A stretch of DNA of 64,000 nucleotides, taken from Anaerolineales bacterium. GTDB lineage: Bacteria; Chloroflexota; Anaerolineae; Anaerolineales; UBA11579. Positions 1 to 8,901 of the stretch are shown piece after piece. Each line of letters starts with the position of its first letter. The stretch's first letter is position 1. A program made the position numbers and the translations under genes. The notes under the pieces were generated by a model. That model saw only the letters and a program-made list of their open reading frames with translations, had not been told where the DNA came from and did no database searches. The stretch spans positions 310,001-374,000 of the forward strand of contig JAHCIJ010000003.1 of assembly GCA_026129255.1 (NCBI GenBank), written 5' to 3'.

Positions 1-744
1 GCGGATGGCGCGGTTCACGCCCACCACTTCGCCGTGCAGGTTGAGCAGCGGCCCACCGGAGTTGCCGGGGTTGATGGCGGCGTCGGTCTGGATGATGTCG
101 CCAGCGCTAAAGAATTGGTTGGAGTTGGGGGCAATGTTCATCGAGTCCAACGTGCGGCCCTTGCTGGAGATCACGCCCAGGCTCATGCTGCCGCTCAGCC
201 CAAACGGATTGCCGATGGCCACGACATACTGGCCCACCTGCAAAGCGTCCGAGTCGCCCAGGTGCATCGGCACCAGTTCGCCCTCAGGCGCAGTGATATG
301 CAGCACAGCCAAGTCAGAGTCGCGGTCTTCGCCGATCACTTCGCCCACAGCTTGGAATCCAGAGGGGAATGTGACTTCGATGTACTGGGCACCTTCCACC
401 ACGTGGTAGTTGGTGACGATGTGACCCTGGGTGTCATACACAAAGCCAGAGCCTTGCCCGCCGCCCAACTGCGAGGCCACCGCAATGGAAACCACACCCG
501 GGCTGACAGCCTCATACAAGGAGATCAGCGCTTCCTGCTGCGAGAGCATATCGCTGGATACCTGCACCTCTGGGTTGGGCTGCACTTGAGGCAGCTGCAT
601 GTTCTCTACCTGGTTTTGCACCTGGTTGCTGAAGTCTTGCAGGGCTTCACTGGCATTCGGCAGTTGGATGCTGCTACAGGCCAGGGCAGCCAGTACCAGG
701 ACACTGATCACTGCAAGAAACGAACGATGGCGTTGTGTTTTCAT
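1..744 (-). CDS. HtrA/DegP-like trypsin-family serine protease, 3' end cut by window
   Basis: The first 248 residues are visible; the C-terminus, where a PDZ domain usually follows, lies beyond base 1. Reading the minus strand from the ATG at 744 gives a lipoprotein-type signal (LAALAC, lipid-modified Cys23), a low-complexity linker, then a trypsin-like fold. The catalytic triad is intact: His114 in NYHVVEG, Asp144 in DSDLAV, Ser229 in NPGNSGGP. By family knowledge it is an envelope-anchored quality-control protease acting outside the membrane. The downstream-oriented dnaJ-like gene just upstream on the same strand (18 nt gap) fits a protein-folding stress unit. The long open frame on the opposite strand is a shadow. 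Confidence 0.93.
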   Translation of the reverse strand, partial: MKTQRHRSFLAVISVLVLAALACSSIQLPNASEALQDFSNQVQNQVENMQLPQVQPNPEVQVSSDMLSQQEALISLYEAVSPGVVSIAVASQLGGGQGSGFVYDTQGHIVTNYHVVEGAQYIEVTFPSGFQAVGEVIGEDRDSDLAVLHITAPEGELVPMHLGDSDALQVGQYVVAIGNPFGLSGSMSLGVISSKGRTLDSMNIAPNSNQFFSAGDIIQTDAAINPGNSGGPLLNLHGEVVGVNRAIR

Positions 745-762
745 AAATCCTCTTTGTGCACG

Positions 763-1668
763 CTAGTTGTGCTTCGTCAGATTTTCGAGAAAAGCTTTCT
801 CGTCAGGATTGGTCACTTTGGGGATGCGCACCCGCACTTGGGCCAACAGGTCGCCGCGCGTGCTGGGCTGCTTAAGCTTGGGCATGCCTTTGCCCTTCAG
901 GCGGAAAGACTGGTTGGGTTGCGTGCCCGCTGGCACGCTGAGCACCAGCTCGCCGTCCAGCGTCGGCACGCGTACTTCGCCGCCCGCCGCTGCGGTAGCC
1001 AGGTCTACGGGCACCTCGGTGCGCAGGTTGTCACCCTCACGCGTGAAGCGCGGGTCGGCGGCCACTTCTACCACCAGATACAGATCGCCGCCGTTGGCCG
1101 CGCCGGCCATGCGGATCTTGGTGCCGGTTTGGGCGCCAGCTGGGATCTTCACCTCAAGCCGTTTGCCCTCCAGCTGCAGCAGGCGCGTGCCGCCGCGGAA
1201 GGCTTCGTCCAGGCTGATGGTGATGGATTGCTCGTAAGCAGGGGTACTGCGCTGGCGTGATGCTTGGCGGGCGGCGGTTTGGGTAAAGCCGCCGCCAAAG
1301 ATCTGCTCAAAGAAATCAGAGAAGCCGCCCATGCGCCCGCCAAATACATCGGCAGGGTCACCATACTCCACGTGCACATCACCGCCGCGGTTGGCCCACT
1401 GGCCCCAGTTGAAGCCACCGGGTTGCCCGCCGCCGCGCTCCCACTGGGTGTAGGCGCTGCCCACCTGGTCATACTTGGCGCGTTTTTCCGGGTCGCTAAG
1501 TACCTGGTTGGCCTCATTGAGGTCTTTGAACTTGTCTTCGGCAGCTTTATCGCCTGGGTTTCGGTCTGGGTGGTATTGCAGCGCCAGCTTGCGATAGGCC
1601 TTCTTAATATCCTCTGCGCTGGCATCCCGGCCAACCCCAAGCACGTTGTAATAGTCTTTGTATTCCAT
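763..1668 (-). CDS. CbpA/DnaJ-type co-chaperone (class II, no zinc finger)
   Basis: A 301-residue DnaJ-family protein. Residues 1-70 form the J domain with the HPD signature at 33-35 (YHPDRNPGD), which stimulates DnaK ATPase. A Gly/Phe-rich linker (about 75-130) follows, then two C-terminal substrate-binding beta domains. The CxxCxGxG zinc repeats of class I DnaJ are absent, as in CbpA. The start chosen is the ATG giving [11 protein letters not shown]; the frame is open 66 codons further upstream, but that part has no family similarity and would overlap the divergent kinase gene. It is followed 18 nt later by the HtrA-like protease on the same strand. Confidence 0.93.
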   Translation of the reverse strand: MEYKDYYNVLGVGRDASAEDIKKAYRKLALQYHPDRNPGDKAAEDKFKDLNEANQVLSDPEKRAKYDQVGSAYTQWERGGGQPGGFNWGQWANRGGDVHVEYGDPADVFGGRMGGFSDFFEQIFGGGFTQTAARQASRQRSTPAYEQSITISLDEAFRGGTRLLQLEGKRLEVKIPAGAQTGTKIRMAGAANGGDLYLVVEVAADPRFTREGDNLRTEVPVDLATAAAGGEVRVPTLDGELVLSVPAGTQPNQSFRLKGKGMPKLKQPSTRGDLLAQVRVRIPKVTNPDEKAFLENLTKHN

Positions 1669-1760
1669 GATCTGCTCGGGTTGCTTATGTATTCTATGAC
1701 CCTGGCACACGGAGTCAATAAGAGCATTGTTAGAAAGCGGCGCGCTCGTGCTATTATTTC

Positions 1761-3188
1761 GTGCCTGTGCCAACGCAATTGCTGCTCTCTCTTTCGGATG
1801 CTCAACTGAGTGCGCAGCTGGCCACGCAAGTGCTTGAGCCAGCTGGCTATTCCGTTGCGCTGGCACACAGCGCGGCTGTAGTGCGCCGCTCGCTAAGCGC
1901 CGAGCCGCCCAGTGTCCTGTTCCTCGGTCCCCTTGCGGACGAAGACCCCTTCACCCTCGCCGAAGACATCAAGCTTACACACCCTACCTTGCCCGTGGTG
2001 TATTTGGCGCTGCATGCCGCCCAGGATGAATTGTTGCGCGGCGTACAGCTGGGCTTTGTAGATTATTTGACCCTGCCCGTAGAGCCGGCCGTGCTGCTGG
2101 AGGCTGCCAGCCGCGGCCTGGAACGCGGCCGCCGCTGGGAGGGTTGGCTGCGCAAGGAGACCGGGCGTATCACCGGCACGCTGGCCCGCCGCCTGAGCGA
2201 GCTGGAGAGCATCCTGCAGCAGGTGAATGACGGCGTGATGCTGGTGGACCGCGAGCGCAAAGTGCTGATGGTCAACCGCGCCATGCGCAAAGCGTTCTCA
2301 CTGGGCAGCAAAGACCCGGTGGGCCGCCCGCTGCCAGATGTACTGCCTAATAAAGACTTGCTGGAGCTCTTTAAGAGTTCGCCCGGCAACAATGCGCGTG
2401 TGGAGATCAAAAGCCCGGCGGGGCGCACCTATGATGTGCGCTTGTCGACGATCGCCGGGCTCGGCACGGCCATCAGCCTGCATGACATTACCAATCTCAT
2501 CGAACTTGACCATTTGCGCAAGGATTTTGTCAATACCGTCTCGCACGACTTGCGTTCCCCGCTGACCGCCATCCTGGGCTATGTGGAGTTGATCGAGCGG
2601 GCGGGGCCGGTCAACCCACAGCAAGCGGAGTTCATTAAGCGCGTCAAAACCAGCGTACACACGACGACCGAACTCATTGATGATCTACTGGATCTTGGCC
2701 GAGTGGAAGTTGGCCTGATCGATGAACTGTCGCCCGTGGACATGAGAGCCATCGTAGAAGCGGCTGCAGAAGCCCTACAAGCTCAGGTCGATGCCAAGCA
2801 GTTAGTCTTCCAGTTGGCTGCGCCAGACGTTCTGCCCGCTGTGCTCGGTAGCCATACCCAGCTGGGCCAGGTGGCCGCCAACCTCATCGGCAATGCGGTC
2901 AAGTACACCCCCGCCGGGGGTGAGGTGCGCGTGATGTTGCGCAAAGAGCAAAGGCAGCTCATTTTGCATGTGGCCGATACCGGCCCCGGCATATTGCTGG
3001 AGGAGCAAGGCAAGATCTTTGACCGCTTCTACCGCGCTACCAATGCGCTGCCTAGCATCCCCGGCACGGGGCTTGGTTTGGCGATCGTCAAGACTATTGT
3101 GGAGAACCACCGCGGGCGCATCTGGGTGGATTCAAAGGTGGGCGAGGGCAGTATCTTTACCGTTGTGCTGCCACTGGCCAAGGCTTAG
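1761..3188 (+). CDS. Sensor histidine kinase with receiver-like N-terminus and PAS domain
   Basis: A 475-residue soluble kinase. Residues 1-125 look like a receiver domain, but the segments that should carry the phospho-acceptor Asp and the conserved Lys read LFLGPLADE and LTLPVEP, so phosphorylation there is doubtful. A PAS domain (about 145-250) is followed by HisKA with phospho-acceptor His262 ([11 protein letters not shown]), then an HATPase domain with N box ([11 protein letters not shown]), G1 (DTGPGI), F box and G2 ([10 protein letters not shown]). No transmembrane segment is seen, so it senses a cytoplasmic signal. The start is GTG. It is divergent from the dnaJ-like gene and overlaps the convergent DNPH1-like gene by 4 nt. 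No adjacent response regulator is visible. Confidence 0.9.
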   Translation: MPVPTQLLLSLSDAQLSAQLATQVLEPAGYSVALAHSAAVVRRSLSAEPPSVLFLGPLADEDPFTLAEDIKLTHPTLPVVYLALHAAQDELLRGVQLGFVDYLTLPVEPAVLLEAASRGLERGRRWEGWLRKETGRITGTLARRLSELESILQQVNDGVMLVDRERKVLMVNRAMRKAFSLGSKDPVGRPLPDVLPNKDLLELFKSSPGNNARVEIKSPAGRTYDVRLSTIAGLGTAISLHDITNLIELDHLRKDFVNTVSHDLRSPLTAILGYVELIERAGPVNPQQAEFIKRVKTSVHTTTELIDDLLDLGRVEVGLIDELSPVDMRAIVEAAAEALQAQVDAKQLVFQLAAPDVLPAVLGSHTQLGQVAANLIGNAVKYTPAGGEVRVMLRKEQRQLILHVADTGPGILLEEQGKIFDRFYRATNALPSIPGTGLGLAIVKTIVENHRGRIWVDSKVGEGSIFTVVLPLAKA

Positions 3189-3610
3189 CTGAGATTGGCC
3201 AGAAAGTTACGCACATCCTGGATGGCTTCTTCTTCGCTAGCGTAATCAGCAATTTGCAATCCCGGTTTTGTGTTCCCCAGGATCATCTTGGAGACTCGTG
3301 CTCCCTGGCGGAAGATGCACAACACCGGCTTCTGATGCTCCAGTGCGTAACCAATTTCATAGCCTACACCGTGCGAGGGAGTGCTGACTTCGGCGATGAG
3401 CGTATCGCTGTCATCGATCCAGCCGATGTCACGGCTGTATACCTCGCGTGGATCCATGTCTGGCTCAAAGCCCGCCGTGTTGTTGCTGATGCCTGCATTG
3501 GCAGCGGTAGGCACTTCATGCCCATCGTCCAGCAAAGCCTGCACAATGTGGCGGTAGATGGCTTCGTCTTCGCGGCCACCTGTAATGGAACATGCAAAAT
3601 AGATCTTCAT
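3185..3610 (-). CDS. DNPH1-like 2'-deoxynucleoside 5'-phosphate N-hydrolase
   Basis: A 141-residue protein of the nucleoside 2-deoxyribosyltransferase superfamily. The N-terminal FACSITGGRED and the core DIGWIDDSD...AEVSTPSHGVGYEIG match the Rcl/DNPH1 pattern, in which the Glu of the AEV segment is catalytic and the enzyme removes the base from deoxynucleoside monophosphates. A nucleotide-clean-up role is inferred. The ATG at 3610 is chosen because it overlaps the galE stop codon (ATGA), the same coupling seen upstream between pcrA and galE. Its stop region overlaps the end of the convergent kinase by 4 nt, leaving no room for a terminator. Confidence 0.8.
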   Translation of the reverse strand: MKIYFACSITGGREDEAIYRHIVQALLDDGHEVPTAANAGISNNTAGFEPDMDPREVYSRDIGWIDDSDTLIAEVSTPSHGVGYEIGYALEHQKPVLCIFRQGARVSKMILGNTKPGLQIADYASEEEAIQDVRNFLANLS

Positions 3611-4584
3611 GATTCGTAACCCTGCGGGTGGCTTTGGTGCCAAGCCCACGCGCTGCGCATAATGTTCTCCAAGCCTGAGTGTACAGCCTCCCAGCCGAGC
3701 TCGCGTTGAATCAACGCGGAGGATGCCACTAGGCGGGCTGCATCGCCGGGGCGGCGCGGGCTGTGCACGGCGGGGATCGGGTGGCCGGTTACGGTGCGTG
3801 CCATCTCGATGACCTCGCGTACCGAGTAACCCTGCCCACTGCCCAGGTTGTAGATCAGGCGCTCGTGCTCGCCCAAGGCTTGCAGCGCCAGGATGTGTGC
3901 CGAGGCCAGGTCGGCCAGGTGAATGTAATCACGGATGCAAGTGCCATCCGGCGTGGCGTAATCATCCCCGTAGATGGCAATATTCTCGCGTTGGCCGAGG
4001 GCAACTTGCAAGACGAGCGGGATGAGATGGCTCTCCGGCTGGTGGCCTTCGCCGCGGTCAGGAGTTGCCCCGGAGGCGTTGAAGTAGCGCAGCGCAGCAA
4101 AGCGCAGTCCGTGGGCGCGGCGATACCACTCCAGCGCCTGCTCCACGATAAGCTTCGTCTGGCCATAGGTGTTCTCTGGCCCCAGTGCCGATTCTTCGCT
4201 CAGCGGTTCGTCACTGCTGCGGTACACCGCAGCAGTGGAGGAGAAAACAAAGCGCTGCACGCCCGCTTGTTGAGCGGCCTCGATGAGTTTGAACGAGTTG
4301 GTGACGTTGTTCTCCAAATACTTGCCGGGGTCTTTCATGCTCTCGCCCGCTTCAATGAAGCCGGCGAAGTGCAGCACCGCTTCGTAGCGGCCCTGGCCCA
4401 GTGCGGCCTGCAGCGCGGGCACATCGGCAAGGTCACCTTGGATGAAGGTGGCTCCGGTGGGCACAGCCTCGCGGTGGCCGGTGACGAGCGAATCGTATAC
4501 GGTGACCTGGTGACCGGCTGCCAAGAGCTCGGCCGAAACTGCTGAGCCGATGTACCCCGCGCCACCACTTACAAACACGTTCAT
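3607..4584 (-). CDS. galE: UDP-glucose 4-epimerase
   Basis: 325 residues, the usual length of an extended short-chain dehydrogenase. NAD-binding GGAGYIGS is at 7-14, the catalytic region SSTAAVY is followed by the YGQTK active-site Tyr/Lys, and the C-terminal half has the UDP-sugar contacts of GalE (RYFNASGA, RDYIHLADLA). It interconverts UDP-glucose and UDP-galactose for surface glycans. It is the middle gene of a coupled operon: its ATG overlaps the pcrA stop and its TGA overlaps the next start, each by 4 nt. Confidence 0.96.
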   Translation of the reverse strand: MNVFVSGGAGYIGSAVSAELLAAGHQVTVYDSLVTGHREAVPTGATFIQGDLADVPALQAALGQGRYEAVLHFAGFIEAGESMKDPGKYLENNVTNSFKLIEAAQQAGVQRFVFSSTAAVYRSSDEPLSEESALGPENTYGQTKLIVEQALEWYRRAHGLRFAALRYFNASGATPDRGEGHQPESHLIPLVLQVALGQRENIAIYGDDYATPDGTCIRDYIHLADLASAHILALQALGEHERLIYNLGSGQGYSVREVIEMARTVTGHPIPAVHSPRRPGDAARLVASSALIQRELGWEAVHSGLENIMRSAWAWHQSHPQGYES

Positions 4585-6764
4585 TGTCTACTTGCCTTAG
4601 GGAGAGGTTGTAGGTTGGCGAAGGCCGCCATCACCTTTTTAAGACCGACGTCTTGAAAGAAGATATCCACCAGCTCGTCATCATCTTGAATGCGGCTGTT
4701 AAGCACCATGCCCTCACCCCAGGTGGGGTGTAGCACGTTCATGCCCGGTGTGAATTGGGGCTGGATCACCGGCGCAGAGCGCTGGCGCGGGTTCTCCCAA
4801 CGGTCGGGGCGGTTGGGGTGCTCGAGGCGCGTCTGGTTGCCGCCCTCGATCAGTTCATCCGGCAGGTCATCCAAAAAGCGCGAGGGCAACGTGCCTTCCG
4901 AATAGCCATAGTTGCTGCGGTACATGTTGTGCACCAGGATCAGTTGGTTTTTGGCGCGCGTGATACCCACATAAAACAGGCGGCGCTCTTCTTCCATTTC
5001 TTCTGGGTCATCCAAGGCGCGCTGGTGGGGCAGTACGCCATCGTTCAGGCCTGTGATGAACACCGTGCCGAACTCGAGCCCTTTGGCAGCGTGCAGGGTG
5101 AGCAGGGTGGGCACCTCGGCGGATTCATCGATGGTGTCCTGATCGGATACCAGGGCAATGTTTTCGAGAAACTCGGGCAGGGTCTTGCCCGCGTATTCGG
5201 CAGCCAGGCGACGCAACTCCTGAACGTTGTCCCAGCGGTCCTGAGCCTCGTCGTCTGGCCCATCCGCCATCAGATAGCCGTGGTAGTCCACATCGGTGAG
5301 CACGCGGTCCATCAGTTGTAGAGGCTCGACGGCGGACTGAGCCAACTCAACCCAGGCGGCCAACTTGCGGCCGAAGTTGGCCATGGCTTGCGCCGTGGGC
5401 GAGGAGATGGGCGCGAACATCGGGTCTTCTGGATTGGTGCCCATGTGCATCAGCAACGCGCCGGGGGTGGTGCGGTTTTGCAGCGCAATGGTGCGTAGCG
5501 TGGCCTGGCTCTTGATGCCGATGCGCCGCGTGGGCACGTTGATGACGCGGTTCAAACTGACTTCGTCATTGGGGTTGAAGACTAAACGCAGGTAGCTGAG
5601 CACATCTTTGATCTCGCGGCGGCCGTAAAAACGTTGTGCACCCACGAGCTTGTAGGGCAGATTGGCGTGCAGAAAGGCTTCTTCGATGAGACGGGATTGT
5701 GCGTTGGTGCGGTACATCACGGCGAAGTCGCCGGTGCGTGCACCCTCCACTACCATGCTGGCAATCGTGTCCACGATGAACTTGCCCGTCTCCTGCTCGT
5801 TGAGGGTTTGCTGGTAGAGCACCTTGGTGCCTGCGCCGCGATCGGTGAAGAGATGTTTGCGCGTGCGGTGCGGATTGCGGTCGATCACCGCCATGGCCGC
5901 ATCCAAAATGCGCTGGGTGGAGCGGTAATTCTGTTCGAGCAGAATTACCTGTGCGTCTGGATAGTCTTCTTCAAAGCGCAGCACGTTGCGGTAATCGGCG
6001 CCGCGCCAACGATAGATTGACTGGTCAGTATCCCCCACCACATAGATATTGCGGTGCTCAGAGGCGAGGTGCTTCAACAGGCTGTACTGGGCCTGGTTGG
6101 TGTCCTGGAATTCGTCCACCAGAATGTGCTCATAGCGCTGGGCGTATTTTTTGCGTACTTCTGGGTTAGTGTCCAGTAGATGAGCTGTCCATAGCAATAG
6201 GTCATCAAAGTCCATGGCGTTGTTGGCCAGCAGGGTCTGCTGGTAGCGCTGGTACACGCGTGCCACCACTTCGTCGCGGTAGCTGTTGATAGCCATGTCT
6301 TCGGGGAGGGCCAGCTCGTTCTTGGCAGCTGAGATGCTGGCATGCACGCCACCGGCGCGGTGCATCTTCTCGTCGATGTTCAGGTCTTTCATGGCCTGAC
6401 GCACGATCGAGATCTGGTCATCGCTATCGTAGATCACAAAGTTCTGATTGACGGGCAGGTGCTCTGCCTCCTGGCGCAGCAGGCGGGCGCAAATGGAGTG
6501 GAAGGTGCCCAAGGTCAGGCCACGCGGCCGCCCGCCCAACAAGGCTTCCACACGGGTGTTCATCTCTTTGGCGGCTTTGTTTGTGAAAGTCACCGCGAGG
6601 ATGTTGTACGGATTTACCCCTAAATCACTGATCAAATAGGCGATTCGGTGAGTAAGTACCCGCGTTTTACCCGAACCCGGGCCGGCGAGCACCAAAACAG
6701 GCCCTGTACCCGCCAGGAGCGCCTGTTGTTGTTGTGGATTTAACCCAGTTGCAAGATCTGCCAT
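4581..6764 (-). CDS. pcrA: ATP-dependent DNA helicase PcrA/UvrD
   Basis: 727 residues, typical for superfamily 1A helicases. Visible motifs: Walker A GPGSGKTRVLT (motif I), DEFQDTNQAQ (II), GDTDQSIYRWRGAD (III), QNYRST (IV), LHAAKGLEF (V) and VGITRAK (VI). The C-terminal tail (HPTWGEGMV) resembles the PcrA tail that binds RNA polymerase. Role: 3'-5' unwinding in repair and replication-transcription conflict. The frame is open upstream, but MADLATGLNPQQ at 6764 is the family start. No ribosome site is seen; TACAAT ends 7 nt before the ATG, which suggests a leaderless message. First gene of the pcrA-galE-DNPH1-like operon. Confidence 0.96.
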   Translation of the reverse strand: MADLATGLNPQQQQALLAGTGPVLVLAGPGSGKTRVLTHRIAYLISDLGVNPYNILAVTFTNKAAKEMNTRVEALLGGRPRGLTLGTFHSICARLLRQEAEHLPVNQNFVIYDSDDQISIVRQAMKDLNIDEKMHRAGGVHASISAAKNELALPEDMAINSYRDEVVARVYQRYQQTLLANNAMDFDDLLLWTAHLLDTNPEVRKKYAQRYEHILVDEFQDTNQAQYSLLKHLASEHRNIYVVGDTDQSIYRWRGADYRNVLRFEEDYPDAQVILLEQNYRSTQRILDAAMAVIDRNPHRTRKHLFTDRGAGTKVLYQQTLNEQETGKFIVDTIASMVVEGARTGDFAVMYRTNAQSRLIEEAFLHANLPYKLVGAQRFYGRREIKDVLSYLRLVFNPNDEVSLNRVINVPTRRIGIKSQATLRTIALQNRTTPGALLMHMGTNPEDPMFAPISSPTAQAMANFGRKLAAWVELAQSAVEPLQLMDRVLTDVDYHGYLMADGPDDEAQDRWDNVQELRRLAAEYAGKTLPEFLENIALVSDQDTIDESAEVPTLLTLHAAKGLEFGTVFITGLNDGVLPHQRALDDPEEMEEERRLFYVGITRAKNQLILVHNMYRSNYGYSEGTLPSRFLDDLPDELIEGGNQTRLEHPNRPDRWENPRQRSAPVIQPQFTPGMNVLHPTWGEGMVLNSRIQDDDELVDIFFQDVGLKKVMAAFANLQPLPKASRQ

Positions 6765-6795
6765 GCCGATGATTGTACTGTAGCGATTCTTGACG

Positions 6796-6824
6796 TTGAA
6801 AGCCCATTGCACATGCTGTATAGT
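6796..6824 (+). promoter_or_regulatory. Sigma-70-like promoter of the EF-Tu-domain/H1-tail gene
   Basis: A -35 hexamer TTGAAA (6796-6801) is separated by exactly 17 nt from a -10 hexamer TATAGT (6819-6824). Initiation is expected near 6831, giving a leader of about 30 nt that contains the ribosome site TGGAGGA before the ATG at 6861. Assigned from sequence pattern only. Confidence 0.6.
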
Positions 6825-6860
6825 AATTTCATCATTCCAGCAGCCTGTGGAGGAATAGCA

Positions 6861-7775
6861 ATGGAGATGAACGAGAAGAAAATTGGAGTCGTCACTCATT
6901 TCTTCGGCGGTCCCAGCGCAGCCGTGTTGAACCTCAGCGCGCCGTTGAAGGTTGGGGATGAGATTCATATTGTGGGCTCCAGCACAGATATTGTGGAAGA
7001 AGTACGCTCGATGCAGATCGAGCACAACAGCGTGGCTGAAGCCTACCCGGGAGATGATGTAGCCATCCTGGTGAGCGACACAGTGCGCGTGGGCGACGAA
7101 GTGTATTTACGCATCGCTGAGCCTATGGGCTTCGCTGCATCGGCTGAGGCTGATGACATGGGCATGGATGCGTCAGAGGATGTCGCTGACTGGTCTGCAG
7201 AACCTGAGCCAGACCCTGAACCAGAACCAGAACCGGAGCCTGAGCCCGAACCAGAACCGGAGCCCGAACCTGAGCCAAGTCTGCCGGCGCCAGTTACCCC
7301 TGCCGCCGTAGCAGTACCCATGCCAGCCCCGGCTGCCCCGGTGGAGGCGCCCGCCAAGCCGAAGGCAAAGGCGAAAGCAAAGCCCAAAGCCAAAACAAAG
7401 GCAAAAGCCAAGGCCAAGTCAACGACCAAGGCTACGAAAAAAGCTGTAGCCAAAGCGAAGCCCAAAGCTAAAGCCAAGGCCAAGACAAAAGCGCCCGCCA
7501 AAGCCAAGGCGAAAGCAAAGACTAAGGTGACCGCCAAAGCTAAGGCAAAGACTAAAGTGACTGCTAAAGCCAAGACGAAGAGCAAGGTCGTGGTTAAAAA
7601 GGCTAAGAAGGCTAAGAAGGCTGTCACCAGGGCTAAAGTAAAAACTGCGGCCAAGAGCAAAGCGAAAGCTGTAAAGAAGGCAGTGAAGAAAGCTGCCAAG
7701 AAGGCAGTTAAGACGAAGGCAAAGACTAAGGCGCCAGCCAAGAAAACTGCCGCTAAGAAGAAAACGCGGCGCTAA
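6861..7775 (+). CDS. EF-Tu domain II-like protein with acidic EP linker and histone-H1-like basic tail
   Basis: 304 residues in three parts. Residues 1-88 resemble the small stand-alone 'translation elongation factor-like' beta-barrel family (KKIGVVTHFFGG, MQIEHNSV, GDEVYLRI). Residues about 114-139 are a nearly pure Glu-Pro repeat. Residues about 160-304 are Ala/Lys-rich with AKAKPKAK-type repeats ending KKKTRR, like bacterial histone-H1-like tails that bind nucleic acid. The GTPase domain of a true elongation factor is absent. The start is the ATG after TGGAGGA, not an upstream in-frame ATG without a ribosome site. Monocistronic, with its own promoter. RNA or ribosome binding is plausible but inferred. 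Confidence 0.75.
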   Translation: MEMNEKKIGVVTHFFGGPSAAVLNLSAPLKVGDEIHIVGSSTDIVEEVRSMQIEHNSVAEAYPGDDVAILVSDTVRVGDEVYLRIAEPMGFAASAEADDMGMDASEDVADWSAEPEPDPEPEPEPEPEPEPEPEPEPEPSLPAPVTPAAVAVPMPAPAAPVEAPAKPKAKAKAKPKAKTKAKAKAKSTTKATKKAVAKAKPKAKAKAKTKAPAKAKAKAKTKVTAKAKAKTKVTAKAKTKSKVVVKKAKKAKKAVTRAKVKTAAKSKAKAVKKAVKKAAKKAVKTKAKTKAPAKKTAAKKKTRR

Positions 7776-7814
7776 GCGTGCAGCGGATGCAAAGAGTAAA
7801 ATGGGTGCTTCCAC

Positions 7815-8831
7815 ATGGAAGCACCCATTGATTTAAACACCAACTGGGGATTGTTGGGCCACGAGTGGGCTGTTGGCCTGCTGCGCCAGCAGATCGCCGA
7901 TGGCCGCCAGCGGCACGCCTACCTGTTCACCGGCCCGCTGGGCGTCGGCCGCCGCAGTCTGGCGCTGCGGCTGGCCCAGGCTATCAACTGCACGCAGCCG
8001 CCTGCGCCCGGCCAGTTTTGCGGCGAGTGCCGCGCCTGCCGCGGTTTCGGCCGCGGGCAGCACCCGGACCTGCTGCTGGTGGAGCGCCAGGAGGGCGACC
8101 GCGAGATCAAGATCGATGCGCTGCGCGCCCTATCGCGCTCGCTCTCGCGCACTCCGCTCGAGTCGCGTTACCAGGTGGCGCTGATCCTCAACTTTCACCA
8201 CGCCAGCGAAGAAGCGGCCAATGCCTTGCTCAAAACGCTGGAAGAGCCCAACCCCTCGGTGGTCTTGTGCCTGACCGCGCTGGATGCCGATAGCATCCCC
8301 GCTACGGTAGTTTCGCGCTGCGAGCTGGTGCGCCTGCGGCCATTACCGCCCGCCCAGCTCGCTCCGGCCTTGCAAACGCGTCTGGGTATGGATGAAAGCC
8401 AGGCGCAGCTGCTGGCCTCGGTGAGCCAGGGGTTGCCTGGGTTGGCGCTGCGCTTGCACGCGGACGACACTCTGATGGAGAACCGCACCAACTGGCTGGA
8501 GGCGGGGCGGCATCTGTTAGGCGCCTCACGTGTGGAGCGTTTTGCGTTTGCCGAGAAGGCCAGCAAAGACCGCCAGGGACTTCGAGACCAGTTATTGGTG
8601 TGGCTCTCCTACTGGCGCGATGTAGTGGTGGCCGCGTCTGGGGGCGCCGTACCGCTCAGCAATATCGATCACGCCGCCGAAATACAGAATATTGCTCAGA
8701 TGATTGGTTTTGAGCAGGCCACCCGTGTGCTGCAAGCGGTTGAACGCGCCCTCACCCAACTGGAAACTAATGTAAATGCCCGCCTGGCGCTAGAGGTTTT
8801 GCTGTTGGAATTGCCAGCCGTAGCCCGCTGA
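7815..8831 (+). CDS. holB: DNA polymerase III delta' subunit
   Basis: 338 residues of clamp-loader AAA+ architecture. The P-loop region is degenerate (GPLGVGRRS), as expected for the non-hydrolysing delta' subunit. Four cysteines form the zinc site (Cys at INC, QFCGEC, RAC). The conserved NALLKTLEEP and the SRC motif (VVSRCE) are intact. It closes the clamp-loader ring that opens the sliding clamp. It follows the H1-tail gene by 39 nt and precedes a sensor kinase. Confidence 0.92.
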   Translation: MEAPIDLNTNWGLLGHEWAVGLLRQQIADGRQRHAYLFTGPLGVGRRSLALRLAQAINCTQPPAPGQFCGECRACRGFGRGQHPDLLLVERQEGDREIKIDALRALSRSLSRTPLESRYQVALILNFHHASEEAANALLKTLEEPNPSVVLCLTALDADSIPATVVSRCELVRLRPLPPAQLAPALQTRLGMDESQAQLLASVSQGLPGLALRLHADDTLMENRTNWLEAGRHLLGASRVERFAFAEKASKDRQGLRDQLLVWLSYWRDVVVAASGGAVPLSNIDHAAEIQNIAQMIGFEQATRVLQAVERALTQLETNVNARLALEVLLLELPAVAR

Positions 8832-8901
8832 AGCCACACAGGCCGCTATGCTATACTGACCCAAGTGCGGCTGTTCTCTTGCCGCCCCCCTTGTGTGATC
8901 A

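Noticed and set aside
34..1260. Long plus-strand open frame of about 408 codons
   Set aside because: It is antisense to the HtrA-like and DnaJ-like genes, whose minus-strand products have intact catalytic motifs; the plus-strand product resembles no family.
7043..7741. Minus-strand hydrophobic 232-codon frame opposite the H1-like tail
   Set aside because: The Ala/Leu/Phe-rich product is the mirror of the Lys/Ala repeats and has no plausible start signals.
7200..7765. Short tandem DNA repeats that could suggest a CRISPR or minisatellite
   Set aside because: They follow codon periodicity (EP and AK repeats) within one protein; no spacer pattern.
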